A stretch of DNA of 11,244 nucleotides from DATEPR01 sp036503065 (lineage in GTDB: Bacteria > Actinomycetota > Actinomycetes > Mycobacteriales > Pseudonocardiaceae): contig DASXXM010000058.1 in the NCBI GenBank assembly GCA_036503065.1, positions 1 through 11,244 of the forward strand. The letters are read 5' to 3'. Positions 6,093 through 11,244 of this stretch are shown here, one piece after another (position 1 is the first letter of the stretch; each line of letters begins with the position of its first letter). A model generated the notes under the pieces. It searched no databases, had not been told where the DNA came from, and saw only the letters and a list, made by a program, of their open reading frames with translations. Position numbers and translations under genes: made by a program.

Positions 6093-6128
6093 CGCGCTCC
6101 CGTCTCCGACGGGAGCGCGTTGTTCTTT
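6093..6128 (+). terminator. Rho-independent terminator after the PPOX gene
   Basis: A perfect 12-bp stem (6093-6104 with 6108-6119, CGCGCTCCCGTC against its complement) has a TCC loop and is followed by TTGTTCTTT. This is a strong intrinsic terminator for plus-strand transcription. A weaker stem (GAGCAG 6044-6049, CTGCTC 6069-6074) lies just before it. Confidence 0.92.
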
Positions 6129-6161
6129 GCGGGTCGTCTCGCCGGGGAACCCCGGTGAGCG

Positions 6162-6467
6162 TTGGGTCGTTGGTGGGGAGTGGCATGGCTGGCGTGGGGT
6201 ATTCCCGGTGGGGTGTTGCTGTTGGTCGCCGTGGGGGCGTACGAGACGCTGCCCCGCAGGCGCCGGCACCGGACGGGACCGCGGTTGTCCGCCACCTACG
6301 TCAACGAGATCACCGCGATGTTCTACGGCACGAAGCGCACCGAACTGGACCACCGGGAGTCCTGGTCGATGATGCGCGACGAGGACGCCCAGGGCGCGCC
6401 GCCGCTCGGCGTCGATCTCGATCGGGGGACGGTGGTCCTGCCACAGTCGTCGACCGAGGCGGAGTGA
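6162..6467 (+). CDS. DUF6191-like small membrane protein
   Basis: Small protein of up to 101 residues with one N-terminal membrane helix (about 8-28), a basic stop-transfer patch PRRRRHR (31-37) and a soluble C-terminal part. The soluble part (RLSATYVNEITAMFYGTK, then RESWSMMRDEDAQGAPP and VDLDRGTVVL) matches the pattern I know from actinobacterial DUF6191 proteins; function unknown. The start is uncertain. The frame opens at 6159; a TTG at 6162 keeps the whole helix but lacks a well-placed ribosome site, and a GTG at 6180 has GGTGGGGA directly ahead of it. The gene lies alone between the PPOX terminator and the second TetR gene. An inverted repeat after it (GCCACT 6468-6473, AGTGGC 6494-6499) may be a weak terminator. 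Confidence 0.75.
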   Translation: MGRWWGVAWLAWGIPGGVLLLVAVGAYETLPRRRRHRTGPRLSATYVNEITAMFYGTKRTELDHRESWSMMRDEDAQGAPPLGVDLDRGTVVLPQSSTEAE

Positions 6468-6513
6468 GCCACTGATCTGCGGGAAGTCGTTCGAGTGGCG
6501 GATTACGGCATAC

Positions 6514-6525
6514 GGACTAAAGTCC
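6514..6525. promoter_or_regulatory. Candidate operator/promoter of the second TetR gene
   Basis: GGACTAAAGTCC has 5-base arms around AA and contains the -10-like TAAAGT (6518-6523), nine bases ahead of the GTG at 6533. A TetR protein bound here would cover its own promoter. No ribosome site is visible, so the transcript is probably nearly leaderless. Confidence 0.5.
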
Positions 6526-6532
6526 TACCACC

Positions 6533-7141
6533 GTGAGCGAGGAACTTGCGGCCAAGCCGCGTAAGGAACGTTCGGATGCCGTGCGCAACCGGGCCAAGAT
6601 CCTCGAAGTGACCGCTCGGCTGTTCGCCGAGCGCGGGGTCGACCGGGTCTCCATGGACCAGATCGCCGCTGCGGCCGGCGTTGGCAAGGGCACCTTGTTC
6701 CGCCGGTTCGGTGACAAGGCCGGGCTGGGCGTCGCGCTGCTGGACGCCCGGGAGCGGGCACTACAGCAGGCCTTCGCGTCCGGGCCGCCGCCACTCGGGC
6801 CCGGTGCGCCGCCGGGTGATCGGCTGGTCGCCTTCCTGGCCGCCTACGCCGAGTTCCTGGACGCCAATCTCGACCTGGTGCACATGTCGGAGACCGCGTC
6901 GCCCGGTTCGCGCTATCGGGTCGGCGGCTACGTGCGGTGGCAGCGTCACGTGCGGATGCTGCTCGCGCAGGCTCGGCCGGACGTGGACGCCGACTGCCTC
7001 GCGCACCTGCTGCTGGCCGGGCTGGCCGCGGACCTGCGTCGGGCCACTCGTGCGCAGTATCCGACCGGTCGGGCCGTGGCCGCCATGGCCGCCATGGCGC
7101 GTCTGGTGCTGACCGGTCGACCCAATCCGTCGGGCAACTGA
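6533..7141 (+). CDS. TetR/AcrR-family transcriptional regulator
   Basis: DNA-binding regulator of 202 residues. The TetR domain covers about 17-72, with the helix-turn-helix in SMDQIAAAAGVGKGTLFRRF (40-59) followed by GDKAGLGVALLD. The C-terminal domain (90-195) is helical, with a DANLDLVHMSE segment and LAHLLLAGLAADLRR. It should bind a small ligand, which cannot be named. The GTG at 6533 has no ribosome site but a -10-like TAAAGT inside a short palindrome just ahead, so it is probably autoregulated and almost leaderless. A divergent target gene, common for this family, is missing: both neighbours are on the same strand, so the regulated gene may be the LapA-like gene downstream or may lie elsewhere. 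Confidence 0.93.
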   Translation: MSEELAAKPRKERSDAVRNRAKILEVTARLFAERGVDRVSMDQIAAAAGVGKGTLFRRFGDKAGLGVALLDARERALQQAFASGPPPLGPGAPPGDRLVAFLAAYAEFLDANLDLVHMSETASPGSRYRVGGYVRWQRHVRMLLAQARPDVDADCLAHLLLAGLAADLRRATRAQYPTGRAVAAMAAMARLVLTGRPNPSGN

Positions 7142-7204
7142 CGCGCGAATGCGATCCGGGAGCGCCACACTGGGTTATCGCGCGCGGAGAAGGCAGGTAT
7201 CGAC

Positions 7205-7594
7205 ATGGTTGACCACGAACACCGCACCGACACACCCGACACCGACCCCATCCCGGTGCAGTCCGCCGTGCCACCACAGGCCAACGGGCCCCGGCCCGCC
7301 ATGGCGACCACGGCGGCCGTGCCACCAGAGGTCCGCCGCACCCGGATCAGCGGGCTGTGGGTCGGCGTGACGGTGGCCGCGATCGTGCTGCTGGTCCTGC
7401 TCGTGTTCATCATCCAGAACGGGCAGTCGGTCACCATCTCGATCTTCGGCGGCAGCCTGCACCTGCCGCTCGGGGTGGCCCTGCTGCTCGCCGCGATCTG
7501 CGGTGTGCTGCTGGTCGCGGTCCCCGGCTACGGCCGGATCTTCCAGCTTCGCCGCGCGGTGCGCCGGGCCGGGAATACCGAACAGGTCCGCTGA
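7205..7594 (+). CDS. LapA-domain (DUF1049) membrane protein
   Basis: Inner-membrane protein of 129 residues. The first 45 residues are proline- and alanine-rich and probably disordered. Two membrane helices follow (about 51-70 and 88-107) joined by IQNGQSVTISIFGGSLHLPLG, the typical short link of the LapA/DUF1049 domain. A basic tail, RRAVRRAG, would stay in the cytosol. In Gram-negative bacteria LapA-domain proteins act in lipopolysaccharide assembly or its control. Actinomycetes lack LPS, so the role here is unknown. The ATG at 7205 has GAGAAGG (7187-7193) and AGG (7195-7197) ahead; it starts 63 bases after the TetR stop and may be read from the same transcript. Confidence 0.88.
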   Translation: MVDHEHRTDTPDTDPIPVQSAVPPQANGPRPAMATTAAVPPEVRRTRISGLWVGVTVAAIVLLVLLVFIIQNGQSVTISIFGGSLHLPLGVALLLAAICGVLLVAVPGYGRIFQLRRAVRRAGNTEQVR

Positions 7595-7641
7595 CTTTCC
7601 CCGGTAGGGAACCGAACACTCGACAAGGGAGCGGACGACAC

Positions 7642-7935
7642 ATGACCTACCAGGCGGTGTGGCACGACACGGTACTGGCGGAGACCGACGACGTGGTGAC
7701 TGTCGAGGGCAACCTCTACTTCCCGGCCGCGGCGCTGAAGCCCGAATACGTCTCGGACAGCTCGACCAACACGGTCTGCCCGTGGAAGGGCACCGCGAGC
7801 TACTACTCGGTGACCGTGGACGGGTCGACCAACCAGGACGCGGTCTGGTACTACCCGGCACCGAAGCCAGAGGCCGAGCAGATCCGCGACCGGGTGGCGT
7901 TCTGGCGCGGGGTCGAGGTTCGCGAGGTGCACTGA
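7642..7935 (+). CDS. DUF427 domain protein
   Basis: Small cytosolic protein of 97 residues consisting of one DUF427 domain. The hallmark CPWKG (46-50) followed by TASYYSVTVDG, the earlier VEGNLYFPAAAL (21-32) and the later AVWYYPAPKPEA and DRVAFW are all in family order. DUF427 proteins have a small beta fold; their biochemical role is not settled. The ATG at 7642 has AAGGGAG (7625-7631) about ten bases upstream. A longer open frame runs through from 7357, but that part is the shadow of the LapA gene. It lies 47 bases after the LapA gene, probably in one transcript, and ends at a hairpin shared with the convergent hydrolase gene. Confidence 0.92.
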   Translation: MTYQAVWHDTVLAETDDVVTVEGNLYFPAAALKPEYVSDSSTNTVCPWKGTASYYSVTVDGSTNQDAVWYYPAPKPEAEQIRDRVAFWRGVEVREVH

Positions 7936-7947
7936 AGCCGGCCGGCA

Positions 7948-7981
7948 CCGGCGGCACACCGTTTCCGGGGCGTGCCGCCGG
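7948..7981. terminator. Hairpin between convergent genes, probable two-way terminator
   Basis: CCGGCGGCAC (7948-7957) pairs perfectly with GTGCCGCCGG (7972-7981) around a 14-base loop. It lies between the stops of the DUF427 gene (7935) and the hydrolase gene (7985). No T-run follows on either strand, as is common for actinobacterial hairpins of this kind. Confidence 0.7.
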
Positions 7982-7984
7982 AGG

Positions 7985-9292
7985 TCAGCCGGTTCTTGGG
8001 TAGGCGCGGATGCCGAGGTGGACATAACCGTCCGCGAAGATCACGGCCATCCACCGGCCAGCGTCGGACTCGCGGCCGACGAACATGATGTCGGAGACCG
8101 GCGTCAGGCCGAACTCGAGCGGCGGGTCGAACTCGGCCATGATCCCCTTCACCGTGTTCCGCAGTCGCAGGGCGGTTCCCTCGTCGTTCAGCGTGATGTC
8201 GATGCGGTCGCCCAGCCGCTCGTAGGTGCCGACGAACCGGTCCAGGTCGTCGATCCGGACGGGTTCGGCAGGCGGGGACGGCCGGGGCGGGATGCCGATG
8301 TCGCACAGTTCTCGCAGAAGCTCGCCGAACAGCTCCAACTGGAAGCTGGTGGAGTCGGTGATGTTGGTCAGGAGCACCATCGCGACCTCCTTGTCCGGGA
8401 CCACGCGCATGCTCGCCGACTGGGCTCCCATGGTGTCGCCGTCGTGCCCGAACACCGGGTGCCCGTCCCAGGTCCACAGGTTCCAGCCGAGACCCCAGTG
8501 ATCGACCAGCGGGCTCGGCACCGCGACCTGAGGCTCGCGCATCATCGCCAGCCGGGAGTCGGACATGTGCAGATGGGCGAAGGCCAGAAGGTCTGCGGCC
8601 GACGTGATGACGCCCCCGCAGGGCCCGTCGCAGCGGAATCCCGGGATCCACACCGAGGCCGACACCGGCCGCCCGGTGTCCGGGGAGATGGTGTGGCCCA
8701 TCGCGGCGCTGAAGCGCAGCACGTCCTCCGGCAACGTCCAGGTGTGTCCGGCGTCGAGCGGGTCGAGCACCAGGGTTCGAAGTGCCTCGTCCCAGACCTG
8801 GCCGGTCAGCGCCTCGATCACGCGGCCGGCGATGTTGTACGCGGTGTTGCTGTACGACATGAACGCGCCCAGTGGGGTGTCCTGGGGCAGGTCGGCGCAG
8901 TCGGCCACGTAGCGGGCCAGAGCGTCATCGCCGCGTCCGGTGTCGTGGACGAAGTCGCCGGCGATACCTGAGGTGTGGGTGAGCAGGTGCCGCATCGTGA
9001 CGCGTTTGGTGGCCTCCTGGTCGGCCACCCTGAAGTCGGGCAGCACCTCCACCACCCGGGTGTCCAGCCCGACCCGGCCCTGCTCGACCAGTCGCATGAG
9101 CATCGTCGCGGTGTAGGGCTTGCTGATCGACCCGACCTGGAACAGCGAGTCCACGGCCGTCGCCGCCCCGGTGCCGGTGTGCAGCACCCCGGTCGCGAAC
9201 AGGTGGATTTCCCCACCGGCAAGGACTCCCAGGACTGCGCCAGGCGCGTTGTGCTTGGCCGCCAGCTCGTCGAACCGGAGCTGCGTGATCAT
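7985..9292 (-). CDS. Serine hydrolase of the beta-lactamase (class C/esterase-type) family
   Basis: Penicillin-binding-protein-fold hydrolase of 435 residues. The three active-site motifs are visible: SISK (Ser55-Lys58, nucleophile and base) in VGSISKPYTATML, YSN (Tyr147-Asn149) and HDG (283-285) in place of KTG. HLLTHTSGI (102-110) and WGLGW (266-270) are also typical. HxG instead of KTG is usual in esterase and D-aminopeptidase members rather than true beta-lactamases, so antibiotic resistance should not be assumed. Residues about 345-435 form a C-terminal beta-rich domain (FVGTYERLGDRIDITL). No signal peptide is visible, so it is probably cytosolic. The ATG at 9292 follows a G-rich stretch (GTGGGG) on the minus strand; the longer open frame to 9760 is the shadow of the YceI gene. 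It is divergent from the YceI gene. Confidence 0.92.
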   Translation of the reverse strand: MITQLRFDELAAKHNAPGAVLGVLAGGEIHLFATGVLHTGTGAATAVDSLFQVGSISKPYTATMLMRLVEQGRVGLDTRVVEVLPDFRVADQEATKRVTMRHLLTHTSGIAGDFVHDTGRGDDALARYVADCADLPQDTPLGAFMSYSNTAYNIAGRVIEALTGQVWDEALRTLVLDPLDAGHTWTLPEDVLRFSAAMGHTISPDTGRPVSASVWIPGFRCDGPCGGVITSAADLLAFAHLHMSDSRLAMMREPQVAVPSPLVDHWGLGWNLWTWDGHPVFGHDGDTMGAQSASMRVVPDKEVAMVLLTNITDSTSFQLELFGELLRELCDIGIPPRPSPPAEPVRIDDLDRFVGTYERLGDRIDITLNDEGTALRLRNTVKGIMAEFDPPLEFGLTPVSDIMFVGRESDAGRWMAVIFADGYVHLGIRAYPRTG

Positions 9293-9351
9293 CCGCCCCA
9301 CCCCCACGTGCCAGTCTGCCACGGGTGCTGGACGCCGTCCGGTCGCGGGCC

Positions 9352-9357
9352 TACCGT
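9352..9357 (+). promoter_or_regulatory. -10-like element for the YceI gene
   Basis: TACCGT fits TANNNT and ends eight bases before the ATG at 9366, with no ribosome site between, so a leaderless transcript is likely. On the minus strand CAGACT (9313-9318) could be the -10 of the divergent hydrolase gene. Confidence 0.4.
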
Positions 9358-9365
9358 CCCTGGGT

Positions 9366-9902
9366 ATGGCGTTTGCCGGACAGCACCAGATCGGACCAGC
9401 GCACGGCAAGCTGGTAGTGCGCACCTTCCGCGAGGGCATCGCCGCCGGGGTGGGACACGATCTGACCCTGGAGATCACCGGTTGGTCCGCCGACCTCACG
9501 GTCGACGACGACCACACCGAGGTGGCGGCAACCATCGACCTGGGCACGCTGGTGGTGCGCACCGGGACCGGCGGCGTGAAGCCGCTGAGCGACCGGGATC
9601 GGCGCGACATCGCGCACAACGCACGCAAGGCGCTGGACACCGACCACGGTCCGACCGCCCGATTCGTCTCGACAACGGTGACCCAAACCGACGGCGGCGG
9701 CACGATCGAGGGCACGCTTACCTTGCACGGCAAGGACAATCCGTTCACACTCCAGGTCACCGAGACCGAACCCGGGCACTACCGGGCGACCGGCACGCTC
9801 CGGCAGACCGACTACGGAATCAAGCCACACACCGCGTTCTTCGGCGCGCTGAAGCTCGCCGACCAGGTCGAGATCGAGGTCGAGGTGGCGGAGTCCGCAT
9901 GA
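9366..9902 (+). CDS. YceI-family protein
   Basis: Lipocalin-like beta-barrel protein of 178 residues; family members bind long isoprenoid or amphiphilic molecules in a hydrophobic pocket. The sequence starts with GPAHGKLVVRTFREGIAAGVGHDLTLEI (10-37), the usual first strands. It continues with DRRDIAHNARKALDTDH (78-94), IEGTLTLHGKDNPFTLQV (114-131) and DYGIKPHTAFFGALKLADQVEIEVEV (149-174), all in family order. There is no signal peptide, unlike periplasmic proteobacterial members, so it should be cytosolic. The ATG at 9366 is preferred: it has a -10-like TACCGT eight bases before it, and the open frame upstream is the shadow of the hydrolase gene. It lies 70 bases ahead of tex, which seems to have its own promoter. 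Its ligand is unknown. Confidence 0.93.
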   Translation: MAFAGQHQIGPAHGKLVVRTFREGIAAGVGHDLTLEITGWSADLTVDDDHTEVAATIDLGTLVVRTGTGGVKPLSDRDRRDIAHNARKALDTDHGPTARFVSTTVTQTDGGGTIEGTLTLHGKDNPFTLQVTETEPGHYRATGTLRQTDYGIKPHTAFFGALKLADQVEIEVEVAESA

Positions 9903-9952
9903 ACCACCCGGCGACCCGACTGGACTCCAGCCCCGCTCACTGACCGTCGCCG

Positions 9953-9966
9953 TCTGCCGGCAGAAT
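9953..9966 (+). promoter_or_regulatory. tex promoter -10 element with overlapping palindrome
   Basis: CAGAAT (9961-9966) ends exactly six bases before the GTG of tex, as in leaderless actinobacterial promoters. It overlaps TCTGCCGGCAGA (9953-9964), a perfect 12-bp palindrome that could be a binding site or chance. Confidence 0.5.
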
Positions 9967-9972
9967 GTACCT

Positions 9973-11244
9973 GTGACGGAAACAGCGGGTGTACCGGTGT
10001 CGATCAACCGCAAGATCGCCGAGGAACTCGGCGTGCGCGCCGGCCAGGTCGACGCGGCGGTCGACCTGCTGGACGGCGGCGCGACCGTGCCGTTCATCGC
10101 CCGCTACCGCAAGGAAGTCACCGGCACCCTGGACGACACGCAGCTGCGCGAGCTGGAGGAACGGCTGCGCTACCTGCGTGAGTTGGAGGAGCGGCGCGCG
10201 GCGGTCCTGGAGTCGATCCGGTCGCAGGGCAAGCTGGACGACGAACTGGCCGCGCGGATCATGGCCGCCGACACCAAGTCGCGGCTGGAGGACATCTACC
10301 TGCCGTTCAAGCCGAAGCGGCGCACCAAGGCGCAGATCGCCCGCGAGGCCGGCCTGGAACCGCTGGCGGAGCAGCTGCTGTCCGAACCGACGACCGACCC
10401 GCAGGCCGCGGCGCCGGCGTACGTCGACGCGGACAAGGGTGTCGCCGATGCCGCCGCGGCCCTGGATGGTGCGCGGTCGATCCTGGTGGAACGGTTCGCG
10501 GAGGACGCGGACCTGATCGGGTTGCTGCGCGAACAGATGTGGACCGCGGGCCGCCTGGTATCCGCGGTACGCGATGGCCAGCAGGAGCCGGGCGCCAAGT
10601 TCGCCGACTACTTCGAGTTCAGCGAGCCGTACTCGAAACTGCCGTCGCACCGCATTCTCGCGATGTTCCGCGGCGAGAAGGAGAACGTGCTCGACCTGAC
10701 GATGGCGCCGGGCAACGAGGTCGAGGACGGCCCGACCACCTACGAGACGCACATCGCGGCACGGTTCGGCGTCGCCGACCGGGGCCGCGCCGCGGATCGC
10801 TGGCTGGCGGACACCGTCCGGTGGGCGTGGCGGACCAGAATCCTGGTGCGGCTGGGGATCGACCTGCGGATGCGGCTGTGGCAGGCGGCCGAGGACGAGG
10901 CGGTCCGCGTGTTCGCCACGAACCTGCGCGACCTGCTGCTGGCCGCGCCCGCCGGCACCCGGCCCACGATGGGTCTCGACCCGGGATTCCGTACCGGCGT
11001 GAAGGTCGCGGTGATCGACGCGACCGGCAAGGTCGTCGCCACCGACACGATCTACCCGCACCAGCCGCAGCAGCGCTGGGACGAGGCGCTGGCGACGCTG
11101 GCCCGGTTGGCTGCGGCACACAAGGTCGAACTGGTCTCGATCGGCAACGGCACCGCGTCCCGGGAGACCGACAAGCTGGCCGCCGACCTGATCGCGCGTC
11201 ATCCGGAACTGAGCCTGACCAAGATCGTGGTGTCCGAGGCGGGC
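9973..11244 (+). CDS. tex: Tex transcription accessory / RNA-binding protein (partial, 3' end outside window)
   Basis: Homologue of the Tex/YhgF protein, a nucleic-acid-binding factor linked to transcription. The window holds the first 424 residues of what is usually a protein of about 780. The N-terminal helical domain shows the conserved ATVPFIARYRKEVTGTLDD (37-55), LRELEERLRYLRELEERR (57-74) and SRLEDIYLPFKPKRRTKAQIAREAGLEPLA (103-132) segments. FSEPYSKLPSHRILAMFRGEKE (216-237) leads to the middle domain. The RNase H-like (YqgF) domain begins at TMGLDPGFRTGVKVAVID (332-349). The window ends at KIVVSEAG, just before the usual SVYSAS motif; the helix-hairpin-helix and S1 domains lie beyond. 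The GTG at 9973 is preferred because of the CAGAAT -10 six bases before it and the lack of a ribosome site. Identification is secure. Confidence 0.96.
   Translation, partial: MTETAGVPVSINRKIAEELGVRAGQVDAAVDLLDGGATVPFIARYRKEVTGTLDDTQLRELEERLRYLRELEERRAAVLESIRSQGKLDDELAARIMAADTKSRLEDIYLPFKPKRRTKAQIAREAGLEPLAEQLLSEPTTDPQAAAPAYVDADKGVADAAAALDGARSILVERFAEDADLIGLLREQMWTAGRLVSAVRDGQQEPGAKFADYFEFSEPYSKLPSHRILAMFRGEKENVLDLTMAPGNEVEDGPTTYETHIAARFGVADRGRAADRWLADTVRWAWRTRILVRLGIDLRMRLWQAAEDEAVRVFATNLRDLLLAAPAGTRPTMGLDPGFRTGVKVAVIDATGKVVATDTIYPHQPQQRWDEALATLARLAAAHKVELVSIGNGTASRETDKLAADLIARHPELSLTKIVVSEAG

Noticed and set aside
4655..6295. 546-residue minus-strand open frame
   Set aside because: It crosses the TetR, kinase-like and PPOX genes, changes character along its length and shows no domain; the PPOX gene on the plus strand is unmistakable.
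7078..7098. Short tandem repeat GGCCGCCAT x2 in the second TetR gene
   Set aside because: Encodes Ala-Ala-Met twice; too short to mean more than local slippage.
7571..7619. Near-direct repeat GGGAATACCGAACA / GGGAACCGAACA around the end of the LapA gene
   Set aside because: Only about 12 bases with a 2-base gap and partly coding; easily chance.
7985..9292. Calling the serine hydrolase an antibiotic-resistance beta-lactamase
   Set aside because: The third motif is HDG rather than KTG and no signal peptide is visible; the esterase/peptidase branch is more likely.
9293..9760. N-terminal extension of the serine hydrolase to 591 residues
   Set aside because: It lies antisense to the YceI gene and has no family motif; the family start fits the ATG at 9292.
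1..11244. Mobile element, CRISPR array, tRNA or rRNA
   Set aside because: I looked for transposase or integrase motifs, regularly spaced repeats and cloverleaf-like sequences and saw none.

Overview
The window is GC-rich DNA from a high-GC Gram-positive bacterium. Gene families, GTG/TTG start use, GATG/ATGA gene junctions and several genes that look leaderless point to an actinomycete. The Pseudonocardiales (Amycolatopsis-like) are my best guess, from gene style only. It looks like ordinary chromosome: I see no insertion sequence, phage gene, CRISPR array, tRNA or rRNA.

Left part (1-3150, minus strand): a four-gene operon read right to left. It encodes a short YtrA-type GntR regulator, an ABC ATPase and two paralogous six-helix-type ABC-2 permeases; the second permease runs off the window. 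All junctions overlap by 1 or 4 bases, so translation is probably coupled. A 20-bp imperfect palindrome just upstream of the regulator is a good autoregulatory operator candidate. By analogy with Bacillus ytr, the operon may respond to cell-envelope stress; this is inference.

Middle-left (3250-5520): a cytosolic papain-fold (C1) cysteine peptidase with all four catalytic-site residues. It is followed, after a perfect 16-bp palindrome, by a 77-aa protein of unknown function and a TetR regulator that overlap by ATGA. A convergent P-loop kinase-like gene on the minus strand overlaps the 3' end of the TetR gene.

Middle-right (5600-7985, plus strand): a PPOX-fold (Rv3369-type, probably F420- or flavin-dependent) enzyme ending at a strong intrinsic terminator, a DUF6191-like small membrane protein, a second TetR regulator with a GGACT-AA-AGTCC operator candidate, a LapA/DUF1049 membrane protein and a DUF427 protein.

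Right part (7948-11244): a hairpin separates DUF427 from a convergent serine beta-lactamase-fold hydrolase. That hydrolase is divergent from a YceI-family protein, which is followed by the first 424 codons of tex, a transcription accessory/RNA-binding protein cut by the window end.

I did not find a clearly new multi-gene system. The points most worth a second look are the peptidase/palindrome/small protein/TetR cluster, the duplicated permeases with a DNA segment that stays about 91% identical, and the set of small operator-like palindromes at regulator genes.
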